Counted from the first letter of the stretch, positions 43,250 to 55,692 are shown. The stretch is DNA of 64,000 nucleotides from Artemisia argyi (GCA_030686995.1 CM060685.1:124521823-124585822), one strand, 5' to 3'. The notes: generated by a model from the sequence alone, not told the origin. Made by a program: numbers and translations.

Positions 43250-43267
43250 TGGCGCCGCTGCCGGGGA
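43250..43267 (+). promoter_or_regulatory. Primer binding site, tRNA-Asp type (E)
   Basis: TGGCGCCGCTGCCGGGGA, six bases after the LTR; one mismatch from the complement of the plant tRNA-Asp 3' end. Confidence 0.88.
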
Positions 43268-43335
43268 GCTATTAGGATTTTATATAAGTTTGCAATTTTA
43301 TTATTTTCAGTTTCTCATGATCAATTTTAGGTACC

Positions 43336-44464
43336 ATGGCAGAAGTTGACATTGAAAACCTCACGCTTGAGGAATATTTGGCTCTCACACGAGAAGAACA
43401 AGGGCCTGGTTTGGTTAGGCCAGTTATTAGGAATGACGTGCAGTTTGAAATCAAGAATCAGTTCATAAGGGAATTACGAAAAGACCCATTCTCGGGAAGC
43501 AAGACGGAAGATGCTCACGAACACATTGACAATGTTCTTTACATTGTTAGTTTGTTCAACATTCCAGGGGTATCTTATGATGCGATTATGCTTAGAGTGT
43601 TCCCTATGACATTGACCGGAGGAGCCAAAAGATGGATCGATAGGTTACCAGTGGGGACTGTTAACACTTGGAATCTCCTGAAGAAGCATTTCATCCAGAG
43701 ATATTGCCCTCCTTCAAGGACGGCAAAGCAGCTTGAAGATATTCACAACTTCAAGCAAGATGGAGATGAAACATTATACCAAGCTTGGGATAGGTACAAT
43801 GATCTTTTGTATAAGTGCCCTACTCATGATCTCAACAAGCAATAAGTGGTCAACATTTTTTACAAAGGGATCAATATCTCCACCCGCCAAATGTTAGATT
43901 ATCATGGACCGATCCCTGGAATTACCCCTGCTCAAGCCTTAAAGGCTATTGAAGACATGGCGGACCACTCTCAAATGTGGCACGAAGGTGGAAGTAGTAG
44001 GAGCATTTCTGGAAATTCGGATGGAATTACCCTAATCACCAACAAACTCGAAAGCTTGGGGCGTGATATGAAGAGGCTCGAGGAGAATGTTTACGCTATT
44101 CAAGTTGGTTGCAAGATTTGTGAAGGGCCACATTTGGCTAGAGATTGTCCTTTGAAAGATGATGATGGAAAAACTGAAGAGGTGAAATATGAGGAAGGAA
44201 GACCATTTCAATGTTAAAATAGTAACGGTTATCGTACAGGGCCATCAGGATACAATCGGCCACCTTATGGGGAGAGAAGATCTAGCCTCGAAGAAACAAT
44301 CAACAAATATCTTAAAGATTCGAGAAAGAAACAAGGAGAGCAAGATGAATGGCTAATAAACTTTGAAGAAGCCACTAACAAGAGCCTCGCTAACCATGAT
44401 GAGTCTCTCAAAAATCTTGCAGCAATGATTGAGAATTTGGCCGATAACATCCATAAAAAAATAT
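43336..44464 (+). pseudogene. E gag with zinc knuckle, two internal stops
   Basis: Starts at ATG 43336 (MAEVDIENLTLEEYLALTRE). It carries the Retrotrans_gag capsid signature: TGGAKRWIDRLPVGTVNTW, then LLKKHFIQRYCPPSRT, then DETLYQAWDRYNDLL. In-frame TAA at 43843-43845 follows a Gln codon; the same phase continues with VVNIFYKGINISTRQM and a knuckle CKICEGPHLARDC. A second TAA is at 44215-44217, after which the phase still encodes a gag-like helical segment (SLEETINKYLKDSRKKQGEQ) up to TGA 44462-44464. Two nonsense changes show the copy is inactive. Confidence 0.85.
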
Positions 44465-44579
44465 GATCAAAGAAAGCAAGAAGACCATAGGGGCATGCAA
44501 GGCAGTTTTCACAGAAGATGATGATAAAGACTTCAGTAAAAAAATTCTTTTGTAGGAAGAAACCAAGCCCAGTAAAGAG

Positions 44580-45356
44580 ATGCCTTGCCAATTACCAAAA
44601 AAGGAAGATAGTATAGAAAGCTTCATCGTTCCAGGCACAATTGGTAACTTTAACTTATTAGCATTGGCTGATTTGGGGTCTAGTATCAATATTATGCCAT
44701 TATCTTTATTCCTATCCCTTAAGTTAACAAGCCTCAGGAAAACTAGCTTGATGATCGAAATGGCCAGCACAACTAAAACAAGTCAGATCGGGATTGTGGA
44801 TAATGTCATCCTTAAGGTTGACAAATTTTTGTTCCCCGCGGACTTTGTAGTCATCGACATGGCTAACATCCCTAGGGAAGACCTTATTCTAGGAAGACCT
44901 TTCCTTGCCACCGCACACACCAAAATTTACGTGTTTGAAAAAGAAATCTCATTTGGAGTTTACGACGAAAGAATTGTGTTCAATATGAATGTGATTTATT
45001 CGCAAATAAACAAGGAAAAAGCTAGTTCATGCAGGGCAGATCAAGTAGGTGAAGAAATTTCCCCAATACTCCAAATCTTTGATGATCTGTTCTCATATAC
45101 AACCCCCTTGTGCTCAAAATATGAGCAAGAAGTTAACTCATATCTAGATAATGAATCGTTTTGGGATGACAGTGATGATGAGGATGGAGGATTAGAAACA
45201 GGGGATGAGGAAGGTGGACCTGTGACTATCGCAGCAAAACTTCATTATTGCGAACCTTCAACAACTATAGTTGATGGGTCGAAATTAACTTTCCTACATG
45301 CGACCCTCTTGTCGAATATTGTAATGGATGAGGAATGTTTCGGGTTAGAAGGTTGA
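44580..45356 (+). pseudogene. E retropepsin-like protease
   Basis: 258 codons from ATG. The active-site region ALADLGSSINIMPLSLF corresponds to the D-x-G-[SA] motif of plant gypsy proteases, and DLILGRPFLATAHTKI to the second conserved strand. An acidic tail (DDSDDEDGGLETGDEEGG) follows. In autonomous relatives RT would come next; here the frame stops and no RT is found. Gag and protease are in different phases. Confidence 0.8.
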
Positions 45357-45628
45357 AGAAGGAAGCAAATGTTTGGTGGTGTTTTGAAGATGCACGGATC
45401 ATTAAAGAAACATGGTTTCGAGACCATTTCATGAACTCCAACTTAAAAGAAAAGGTGGAATGGACGGTTCACTATTGCATACCCGCCATGATGACATATC
45501 GAGGAACAACCCAGGCTTGGCCTACGTGTGATCCTTTTAAAGAGGAATGTAATGGGGGAAGGATGCCCGAAATCAATCTAGCCAAACGTCGCGAATGGGC
45601 ATGTTTTAAAGCACACAAGAGAGAATAA
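45335..45628 (+). pseudogene. E short frame after the protease, unknown
   Basis: 97 codons overlapping the protease end in another phase, with several Trp and Cys (VWWCFEDARIIKETWFRDHF; WTVHYCIPAMM; CDPFKEECNGG). It may be the shifted continuation of the polyprotein. I do not recognise a domain. Confidence 0.35.
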
Positions 45629-48060
45629 GTAGGCTACCATGGGATATCATTTCAAAATTGGGTTAAGGTGAAATTTGGAGATAGACGATTAAACAAGCAA
45701 TTGGAGATTCAATACCGTGACAAATGGGTCAAGGCTAATTTCTTGGTCGAAGATCGGCTTAGCATGATACCATATATAGCTCCTAATGTTTAGGACCAAT
45801 CACCAACCACTTGGAATGAAGGAATGGGCGAACATGCCCAAGCACCCACTTGAAGGACCATTGCAGTGAGTCTAACTTAAAGACTCGATAATAAACAAAA
45901 GTGCTCTTTCGGGAGACAACCCGAATTATCCTTTTCCTTTTATTTTCTTTAATTTTGTTGGTTTAGTATGTCTTGTGTTAATGATTTTCAGGTTCTAGAG
46001 GAAGCTTTGCATTGGGGAACCCATTTTTGGACTTTTGCACCAAGGAAAATTCCCCAGGACTTAGCTATGGCGTAGCTCCTACCATTACTATGCCGTAGCA
46101 ACCCCCAGGTGTCAGTATGGAGTATTTTAGCAACTACGGCACAGCAACACATTCTAGCTATGCCGTAGCTTCCTTTTGTACCTAAAATTTTTTATTTTAC
46201 AAATCATATTTTAAACTTGTATTAATTTTTAAATGAACTTTGTGGGTGTGTTCCCTGTAAACCCTCACGAGACTTCACTCATCCACTTGGGACACCAGGT
46301 GGTTTAAAAGGCTTGTTGCATACGCTAAATTCAACTGCGATTCCTACGAAAGTGAGTTAGGATTTTTATTTATTTTTCTTTTTTTTAGATTTTATGCTTT
46401 TGGTAGTTGTGTGATTTCAGGTATTTGAAGTTTAATCATTAGGCAAAGCGAAGGCATGTTGTCCAACATGATCCTTCTATCATTTTCAAGAGTAAATTTC
46501 AGGGAAGTTCTCGTTCCAATTCTACTTTTTCCTCTTTATAATTATTTTATGTACAAAAGAAACTTTGTACAACTCAAGTGGGGGGATTGGAGTAGAATTA
46601 TAACTTGAACTTTATGTTGCCCCATTTTTCTAGTTTATTTTGAAAAATTATGCCACTTTTAAAACTTTTGACATGTTTTTCCGAACCTAACTAGAATAGA
46701 CCTTAGCCGAGCACGTTAACCCTTAATACCATGGTGAGGTTTAGCCTATTTCAGTTTTCCCTATTTTACCCCAAATCCACCAAAATTATGTGTGTGCCAG
46801 TAGTTTGTAAACTTTAGAACTTGGCCTTTACATCATTTTGAAACCATAGACGAGTAGTGTATTGAGATTCCTTGATACATTTGGAAGAAACTTTTTAAGA
46901 AGGCAATATTTTAGGATTATCACCCAAATAACCTATGTGTGTGTGTTTATCGATTAGTCACATTAACTATTCGACCCCCGTGTTAAACCCTTTGTTGCAC
47001 TCACCTTTAGTGCAAGATACCCCTAGATACACCCTCTTGAGCCTATCCTTTCATTTCTTACGGATATTATTGTTTCGATACACCTATTCGCCTTAGCCTA
47101 CCATGTAGTCTTGGTTTATGGTTGGGAAGTTGCCACTTGTTATAGTTTGAGGTTCAAGTCAAGAGATTCAATAATCACACCTACGTTGAAGACCCATCTT
47201 TGAAGATCATGAGTAACCCACTATTGTTACATGTATAGTTCATCTCAAGTGGGGGGATATATTTTTTTTCTTATTATGAAAAAAAAATGTGAAATTCTAT
47301 ATGTAGATAAGTTATCTTTGGTTCAACCTTGTATAACACCGTATTTTGAGCTTTGAAAGAATTAGTATCGAAGAGGGCACTTCGGTCACATATGAAGAAT
47401 GAAGTTGTTGGTTCTTAATTGCCAATATGAAGACCAAGTGAGGTACCCATCACGACGTCCGTTAATGGCACACACCTTTTACATGATCCAATTTTTGCAT
47501 TTTGAAGCTTGGACTTTGGATGAACGGCAAGTGGTAGCAACTCGGTTATAGGCTAAGACTATTTTCTTTCTTTTTCCTTTTACACCATTATTGTGCATCC
47601 CATGTCTTATCCTGCCCTTTAGTTGTGAATCATGCTTAGGTGAAGGATTTGAGCAGTCATTGGTGTCTTGCCCAGCGTTCCGGTCATGTACCATTGCCTT
47701 TGTCGCCTATTCCGTAGTATGTTAGTAACAACACTACACCTATAAGCCTTATATATGTTCACCCAATATTGCCTTTAAAAATTGTTTCGACCTTAGCTCT
47801 AGTGGTAGAGATTGCATAACCGCCAAGCTTATGATAGAATACATTCTATGACTGTGCGTTGAGTGATCACCCCGAAATTAACACTTAGATTAGGAGAGAG
47901 ATGAGTGTTTGTTCCCATTTCGTGAGGTGTTCGGATTTGATATATTCTAGCATAGGAAGTTTTTAGACTCATATTTTCCAGTTTCTTGGCAAATATCTTT
48001 TTAAAAATTATTCTAATAAGGTCTACTTGAGGGTAAGTAGAGTTCAAGCGCGGGGATATT
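45629..48060 (+). other. E 3' non-coding region
   Basis: No coding. It contains GGGAGACAACCCG (45920), a few CTA[CT]G[CG]CGTAG-like words (46065-46165), and two AAGTGGGGGGAT tracts (46579 and 47240) that resemble inner polypurine tracts. It ends at the G-rich tract before the 3' LTR. Confidence 0.6.
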
Positions 48061-49624
48061 TGATAACATCAAATAAGTCCATGATTTAAGTGTTAATTTC
48101 CCCCTTAATTACTCATCTTTTGTATTCATATGTTAGGATATATACTCTTATTTGTTTATATTATGTTTTTAGGGCAAAGATGAGCAAAGGAACGAAGAAA
48201 CGCGGAAATGGAAGGACTAAAGAGAAAATATGTGAAGTATGCGGATTCTGCACCAACTACGGCGTAGAGGTTTCATCTACCTATGCCGTAGCAAATACTT
48301 ATGAAGACTACGGCGTAGCTCAGCCATGACTACGGCATAATGATCTACTAAAGGGTTCTACGGAGTAGCCGCTTTCCGCCTACGGCGTAGTCCCCAAAAT
48401 GAGGTAGTAAAGAACTCACGTGGCCAAAGAAGAAGTTACGGCGTAGTTTCCCATATAACTACGCCGTAGAAGCATCTAAGGAAGAAACTACGCCCGTAGC
48501 ACTTGATCAAGCTACGATGTAGTTGATACTAACAAAGGCTATGGAGTAGCAACTCATCCAGCTACGCCATATCAAAGTCTGGCCTATAAATACCAACCCT
48601 AGTTCCAAGTTTATTCATTCACTTTTCACCACACAGAAGTTGGGAGAAACTTAGGGAGCAGGAGGAACAAAGATCGGTCTGCATACAAGTCATTTCCAAG
48701 GGAGAATTCACACACCAATCATAAGTTTATTCATTCCTTTGATTTGTATTTGATTCATGTTTACATTTGTGATATTAAACTCTTGTTTTACTGCAATTAT
48801 GAATATGAGTGGCTAAACACCTCTTGGTGTTAGCCTTGTTATGAAATTGTTATTGTTATGATTTAGTTTTCTATGCATCTATTATCGTCTTGTTTGTATA
48901 CTTTCTTGGATAGTCTTAGGACACTATAGTTTTGGTAGTGTTCAGTATTGGTAGTTCCTTGGAGGCTTGGTGAATTAACCCTCGGACCCAAGCCAATGAC
49001 GATGTGACTTGGTGATAGAAATATCACCATACATGTGCGACTTAACCCTAGGACCACCTACCAATGCGATATGCTTAAAGAAGTTAGAGGGGGTGTAAGA
49101 TGTGACCAATACCCGCATCTCGCTAGACTTGTCCAAGTTAGTAGAGGTACTTAATGACTCTTGCATCTTCGTAGGTTCACGCCGCCCGATGAACTCTCGT
49201 CTTTACAATAGGCGGGAATAGGACAATGTGTAGGATAGATTTAGGTGATTTAACCCTCTGATCCTAAATGTATATAACCCCTAGATAAAACAATAGGATG
49301 CACTTTATAGAAAACTAATCATAATAATAACAAGAGTAGTAATTAGGTTAACACTGCTTCTCCTTACTGATTCTCTTCTATTTACTTACTTGTCTTGTTA
49401 TTTACTTTTATTAGTCAGTTAATCTCTATAATCATAAAACCCCTTTAAAAACATGACACTAAACTTAGATAGACTCTGAACGCATAGCTCTTGGGACGAC
49501 CTCGGCTTTACCAACTAGGTATACCTCACACGACCGGGTACACTGTCCGATAGTGCATTAGGTAGACCTTAGGTAAACGAGCAACTTTATAAATATTAAA
49601 ATCTGGTAGGTAAAACCTGCATCA
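48061..49624 (+). repeat. E 3' LTR
   Basis: Same termini and layout as the 5' copy, including the CTACGSCGTAG cluster (48255-48555) and TATA box. Substitutions are scattered. Confidence 0.92.
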
Positions 49625-49629
49625 TTGAG

Positions 49630-50565
49630 ATTTTAGAAAAATATGGCATGACCCATTTGTTTATTTCAACTTTTCCATTTTTCTCAAATGTTGCAATTTA
49701 CTTAAATAATCCCTTACGTTAACTATTTTCTCAAAACTAGTCCAAAATATATATTTAATCGTTATAAATATACTTATCCTTACATTTACTTATAATTTAT
49801 ACGTTTCGATACAAAGTCAACGTTTAGTCAAATTACTTTCAAAACTCAATGAAAAGTCAACATAAAGTTGGGCCAAAAGTCCATTTATTAGCTTTATTGG
49901 ACTTAACGTGTCAAAACGAGTCCAAAATGGTTTTAATTGATATATATCGTTTCGTTATGTAAAAATATTTATAGTGAGTCGAAAAATGTCTCAAAACTCA
50001 TTTTTATCACCCGAAATACTTATTGTGCCGAAAAGTCCTTAATGAGTCTAATAACTCTTTTTTAGTCCAAAAACCATTTAACCCCTTTTAAGTTACGATA
50101 TATATATCGTTACGTTTCTAAAAATCAATTTAACACGTTCGTTACTACGTTTTGTCAAAAAGTCAAAAGGGGTCGATTTCTTGTTGGGTTTGGCCCAACA
50201 GTTGCCAAAACCACAATAAGCCCAAAAGTATTAGTTTAAGCCTAAGACCCTTTTTAGTATTATTAGTTACGTAACGAACTTTAATTAGATCAATTTAGCA
50301 CTTATAAGTAGGTTGTTAAGTCAAAAAGTCAAACATGACCAAAATTCAAAGTGTTCGACTCAAATAGTACCATTCGACCCAAAACCATATTTTTACATGC
50401 TAAACATAATTAGTTATGGCTTATTCAATAAGCTATTGAAAATAAACTTTTAAGCATTAATTCCACCATTTCACCACTTGGGCCAAAATTTAATGTTTTT
50501 CAAAACCCCGATGATTTTGTATTTTATTTTTTGGCCGATTAGGGTATTGCATAAAAGTGTATTGT
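49630..50565. other. Unassigned repeat-like DNA
   Basis: No gene. Repeated AAAAGTCAA phrases and ACGTTTCG/ACGAAC words suggest an old LTR interior, but no ends were found. Confidence 0.4.
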
Positions 50566-50688
50566 TGTTGGGTTTGGAGATTTTGTTGTTCAGGAAATAT
50601 TCTAAGGTGTAATGCTGCTGCTAGAGTAAATCATTCTGCTGCTAGTGAAAATATTCTGCTGCTAGTGTTTATTCTACTGCTCAAGTTG

Positions 50689-52380
50689 ATGAGTGGTGCA
50701 ATCAGGGGATTAAGTGATTCTGCTTCTCAAGTAGTAAAGGATTTTGCCGGTCAAGCTTCCATTGTTCAAGAAGAAGATTCTACTGCTAGTGACAAAGTGG
50801 ATTCTGCTGCTAGTGCAAAGGATGATTCTGCTGCTACACAGAGTTCTGCTGCTGGTTCAAAAGAAAAACATGCTGCTTCAAAGATCTTGGATGATGATGT
50901 CTCAATGGCTGAGGAAATGATACTGCTAAGTAAGAAAGCATCAGCCACACAACCAGAATCACAACCACTACCATCACAACCACAACAACAACCACCACCA
51001 CCATCTATTCCAAGACCACCTGTAAAAGGTGTTGTGATTAGAGAACCTACTCAAACTGCCAAATCAAGTTTTCTCTCACACTCATACTCAAGCAAGGGTA
51101 AAGGAATTCTGATTGAAGAGCTTGAAGAAGATCCATCGAAGGACTTACCATTCCATTTTTGGCTTAAAGAGAAACAGCTAGAATTTACTGAAGCTACTGC
51201 TTTAAGATATAAAGAAGAGGAAAATCAAGCTGAGCAAGAGCTTCTTGAGAAAGAAAGATTACAGGCTACGAAAGAGGCTATAGCTAGAAAAGAATATGAG
51301 GAATGGGAGGCTAAAAAGATCAGAATGGATGCTAATGTTGAACTCTTAAAGTTAGTAAAGATAGAAGAGCAAGAAGTACCTGAGTTTGATGTAGGTGCTT
51401 AGCTAAGAGAGTTCACTGTCAAGAAGCAAAAAGAAGCTACTGCTGAAAGAAAAAGAAGAAAGATTCTCAGGGGTCTAACTCATTTTCAAAGAAGAAAAGG
51501 CTATGAGCAATACTTGAAAAACATGAAGGGTTAGAAATTGGTACAGTTGAAAAACAAATCTGATTCATAAGTCTTCAAATACCAACAAGCAAAGAAAGAA
51601 ACAGAATCCTTCATTGCTATAGGGTCTAAAGAAGATGAAGAACATATTGCTGATATGAATAAGAAGGATTTGAGACTTGAGACAGCTAAAGAAGTAAAGA
51701 AAGTACAAGAGGTTGAGAAAGTGCTTAAGCAAGAAGGTAATGCAGAGAATGTACCTTCTCCTAGTCAAAGTGTTAAGAGAAAAGGAGTTAGAAAAAATAC
51801 ATTTGCTAGGAAGAAGCGAAGGGTAGATGTGCAAAGCAGCTCAGAATCTGATGAAGATGAGGAAGATAAAGCTGAAGAGGTGATATCACAAACTGAACAA
51901 GAAAGGTTGATGGCTCTTACAGTGTTGTCTATGCATGAAGAACCAGATATCACTAATGCAGTTCCTTTAGCAGCTAAGCACCCAATCATCTCATACACAT
52001 TTAGAGTTAGAGATGGAAGTGAAGGATATTGGGAATTTAAGAGAACAAATAGTTCGTTTTATGGGTTTATTAGATTCTCACATATGCTTTTCTACATGGA
52101 TAGAGATGATGTGGTTGCTATCTGGGGCTTATACAAAGAAAAATATGGTGATATAAGACCAGATGATATTTTTGAAAGGTCTTTTGGTGTTCATGAGCTA
52201 TCAGCTAGAGGAGTCACTATTTACATGTTGGTGGGAAAAGATTATCTTGCTTTGAACTTCAACAAGGCTATAATTACTCAGATGGTGCAGCTTGGTAAGT
52301 TAAAATTGCAAAGACACTTTCTATCTGATCATCAAGCTTACAAGTTGTTGCAAAAGTATGAAAAGATTACCCAAGCTTAA
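50689..52380 (+). pseudogene. F ORF3-like protein with three in-frame stops
   Basis: One phase runs from at least 50557 to 52380; the first ATG is at 50689. It has SAAS repeats (DSTASDKVDSAASAKDDSAA) encoded by the TCTGCTGCTAGTG word of the F LTR, then a Pro/Gln-rich segment, a long charged coiled coil, and a C-terminal domain similar to that of D ORF3 (VHELSARGVTIYMLVGKDY). Stops at 51400 (TAG), 51532 (TAG) and 51568 (TAA) break it. The N-terminal domain found in D is absent. Confidence 0.75.
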
Positions 52381-52489
52381 GAAGAAGATTTCAGAAGAAA
52401 TAAGTGTTTGGAAGCATCCTCCTGGTGTTTATCTATGCTTTGAAGAAACTTGATGATTTGGAGAGCAAATATCAAGTTTAGGGGAGGAT

Positions 52490-52610
52490 TGTTGGGTTTG
52501 GAGATTCTGTTGTTCAGAAAATATTCTAAGTGTAACGCTACTGCTAGAGTAAATTATTCTGCTACTAGTGAAAACATTCTGCTGCTGAGATTCTGCTACT
52601 AGTGTCCATA
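52490..52610 (+). repeat. F 3' LTR, start
   Basis: Matches 50566-50680 with several substitutions; carries ATTCTGCTGCT words. Confidence 0.65.
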
Positions 52611-53825
52611 GGGTTGACTTAGTAATTTTTTAGGTGTAATTGTTTTAGGTGATCTACGTAGTTTGACCTAGTTGTCTCGTGTGGAGTCTTGTCTCATTTC
52701 TGGTTAATGTCGTCTTTTATTCATCTCTTGGCGTGAGTACTCTTGAGTCTTGTCTCGTTTCTCGTCGATTTCGCTTGCTTATTCTTTGGAGTGAGTTCAC
52801 TCGAGTCTGTGTCGTGTCTCCACCGCACACAAATGATATCAAACACTAATAAATGGATAACAAAAGATTTAGAGATATAAGAATGGGTAATTGTTTGGGA
52901 GTAGTTAGCTTATAGAGATTAATTCCCTTTCAGACTAGAGATTAAGACGAGTTTACCGTATAAGATTTCGCCATTTCCGTACTGATGTACCGCCTTCTTG
53001 ATGCTGTTGTGATCTACTAGATGCCAGTCGTGTCAGTCATGTATATTGCATTGTTGTGGCTTAGGTGAGATCATAGCCCCACTTTTATTCTTTTCTAATG
53101 TTTTGGGGTAGAATGCATGCTTGTCGTTATCTTGTCCTCATTTGTTCTCCTTTGGTATTAGGATGTCTACTTTGGATCATTTCTTTGGTATTATGATGTC
53201 CACTTCGGGTTATTTCTTAGGTTTATCATTTACATTGATTATGGGTTATCTATTTCTATCAATATTATTCTTTATTCTGGGATATTGTGAGATTGGTTAT
53301 TTGGCCGCTAGTGCGGGGCTATTAGTCTAGGTTCGCTCCTGTGCGGAAGTTAATAGAAGCCCGCTTGTGCAGCATAGAGCTATAGTGTGCACCTATATGA
53401 AATTCATCTTGGTTTAGGTCTTCGCATTGCTTGGTTATTAATGTCTTGGTATAGTAGAGTTATCATCGATCCTTCTATTCATATTTTATTACGTATTGCT
53501 TTGTGTCTAAACTCTATGAACTCACCAGCATAAGCTGACCCTTGTAGCATGTATTCTCAGGTTTAATTCATTAGCTTATTTCTGGAAGAGCTTGGCAAGG
53601 GGCACGGTCATAGAAGACTCTGATAAATAATTGGGACCGCTTTAATTATCTTATGGGCCTATTTCCGCACTATTTTCTATATCATGTGAACTAAGTGTCT
53701 TTGATAACAACTCTTATTCTAAATAAATGAAATAAACCATTCTTTGTACCTTATGTTGTGATACCAATTTTGTAGCACCCCAATGCATGTATTCTTTCGC
53801 TGGACCCGATTTTGGGGGTGTTACA
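52611..53825 (+). repeat. Chromovirus-type LTR G (left end undefined)
   Basis: Ends GATTTTGGGGGTGTTACA at 53825 just before a primer site. It shares two boxes with the minus-strand LTR fragment at 39636-40670. The left end is not found; part of 52611-52800 may still belong to F. Short frames such as 53121-53330 are not credible genes. Confidence 0.5.
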
Positions 53826-53828
53826 GAT

Positions 53829-53841
53829 TGGTATCGGAGCC
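53829..53841 (+). promoter_or_regulatory. Primer binding site, tRNA-Met type (G)
   Basis: TGGTATCGGAGCC, three bases after the LTR; the usual Del/Tekay-type site with one change. Confidence 0.7.
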
Positions 53842-55379
53842 TAGGTTATAGAGAACTGGGAAATTTTAAAACCCAAACTATAACCACCTTTATGAAAACT
53901 AAATCCTATGACCGCCACGTGCCTGCCTGCCAAGCCGCCACCTTAGTGGTAATTTTGTTTATGGTATATTTATTTAGCGTTTAACAATATTTTTGTTGGT
54001 ATTCGTGTCTATCTTGTGGATATTTATATCAACCTATCGTATCTCCTCACTATAAGCATTCTCACAATGTACACACCATACCTGTCGCGGAGATTACGCT
54101 ATCTCCTTGCGTAATCTTACTTCTGAATGTCAATTTTGTACACTCGTCTTAGTCTTGGGAAAGATTTTGGGATGTAAAGGACATATTACTAGTATAACTA
54201 GGCTGAGGATTTCAAAATTCATTGAACCTCAGGTGAATATAGACTGATCACCTATATTAAATCAGGGACAGTGGGACATGGTCTGATCACCTATGTCTGA
54301 CTCAGAGGTGAATTTTGCAATGTTGAGAGTAGTTATAACAAAATTATGTTCGGGTTAGAGTCTGATTTTGGGAATGATGAGTCTTGTGTCAGTACACGAG
54401 CGTTGAACATCACGAAAGCCTTCACTTATACATGACACACTGGCATCACAACACCGCATGAATCGTAATGCTTCTGGCGCCGCTAAACGTCCTCGTTTAT
54501 GTGGAATTCCTATTTGACGTCATCGACCGTAGTTCCCCTTTGGTCGGGCTAGACCCGATTGGCACCGTTTAGATCCGAGTTGCTTATCATCATAAGCCCC
54601 GTCTATAGTATTGGAATCTTTTGGAAACAGATTAGACTATTATTGGGATTAGATTAGGCTATTATTGGAATTGGTTTAAGTTATGATCAGAATTGGTTTA
54701 GGCTATGACTGGATTTGGTTTAAACTATTATCGGATTTGGTATTATGGAATTTGGGTTAGACTACCATTGGATTTGATCTCGGCTATCATTGGATTGGTT
54801 TAGATTATCATTGGAATGGGTTTAGTCTATTTTGGAATTGGAGTTACCTATTTTCTTATGATTTTGGATTTGGATTCGTCATTCCGCCCTACTTCGTTCA
54901 TAGCCGTGTCACGGCAGCCTCGACCCTGAGCCTTGTACTCAATCGATGATGTTCATTTTCCCGATCGATGATGTTCAATCAATGTTGTTTTAGTGACGAT
55001 GTTCAATCGAGGTTGTACTTTCCACCTCCAAGCTGAGTATCACACTGATTCAATCGACTGATTGCTAGTAGCGATCAAGATCCACTTATAGAGTTGTACT
55101 CTGGACTTGCTAAACTTCCCGTTCAGTCGAGATTTCGTGCTTGACGGAAATCTTAAGACCCTAATAAAGTAACCTGAACCGCGTTTCTTGGGACAACCAC
55201 CTAAACTTTCTCTCGACCTTCGAGAAATAACCGTTATCCTTGCTATCCTTTTTCCGTCAGTAAGCTATGTCATAAATGAAACCTTGGATGTAAATCCCGC
55301 ACCTCTATCTGAGTAATTATTAACCTGTTCATCTCCCATTAATCAGCAAAACGGAATGTGTGGGTGGCCTTGCTTGTTC
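53842..55379 (+). other. G interior, degraded
   Basis: No intact coding. A degenerate ~26-bp array fills 54636-54850 (ATTGGAATTGGTTTAG and variants, roughly nine units). The region from leader to integrase is far shorter than in an intact chromovirus, so gag, protease and RT have been deleted or lost. Confidence 0.5.
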
Positions 55380-55690
55380 ATACGTGAAGAAGATCGTTAC
55401 ACGTCATGGAGTGCCGATTTCAACCTTTTCAATCATGACAGTCACTTCATACCCACATCTGTCAATCACTTCCAAAAGCTGTGAGAACAGATCTGGATTT
55501 GAGTATCGTGTATCGTCTCCAGACTGATGGCTGAAGTGAAGAAACCATTCGAGCGTTGGAGGACATATTGTGTGCCGTCGTAATCGAGTTTGGCAATGGT
55601 TAGGATGGACACCTCTCGTTGGCCGAATTCTCCTATAATGATACCTACCACTTCAGTACCTCGACGGCACTGCAAGAGACCCTCTATGGT
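55380..55690 (+). pseudogene. G integrase fragment
   Basis: The + strand, in shifting phases, encodes YVKKIVTRHGVPIST, then LQTDG followed by a stop, SEETIRALEDILCAVVIEFGNG followed by a stop, and LAEFSYNDTYHFS, then LYG. These align in order with the core of chromovirus integrase (RHGVP, TDGQSERT, TLEDMLRAC, EFSYNNSYH, LYGR). The stops at the Gln and Trp positions and a frameshift mark it as dead. It ends where the A4 LTR begins. Confidence 0.7.
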
Positions 55691-55692
55691 CA

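Larger units (their letters stand above)
41681..49624 (+). mobile_element. Complete gypsy-type element E without polymerase (7,944 bp)
   Basis: LTRs at 41681-43243 (1563 bp) and 48061-49624 (1564 bp), target duplication TTGAG (41676-41680 and 49625-49629), tRNA-Asp primer site at 43250 and a G-rich tract before the 3' LTR (48046-48060). The interior has gag, a zinc knuckle and retropepsin in phases broken by stops, then 2.4 kb of non-coding DNA. No reverse transcriptase, RNase H or integrase is present. It must be mobilised by a relative. The LTRs differ at many sites, so it is older than C and D. Confidence 0.92.
50566..52610 (+). mobile_element. Internally deleted SIRE-like copia element F
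   Basis: The first ~120 bp (TGTTGGGTTTGGAGA, from 50566) match the sequence from 52490, which follows a polypurine tract AAGTTTAGGGGAGGAT (52474-52489) almost identical to that of D. So a 5' LTR start is joined to the ORF3 end and a 3' LTR start, with gag, pol and most of the LTR missing. The right end is not defined; LTR-like sequence is certain to about 52610. Confidence 0.7.

Noticed and set aside
48181..48329. Small ORF with CEVCGFC motif at the start of both E LTRs
   Set aside because: Present in both LTRs only because LTRs are copies; it runs through the CTACGSCGTAG array and lies upstream of the TATA box, so there is no independent support for translation.
53121..53330. Hydrophobic 69-codon frame
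   Set aside because: Lies in the chromovirus LTR, has no start context or homologous motif, and is probably chance.
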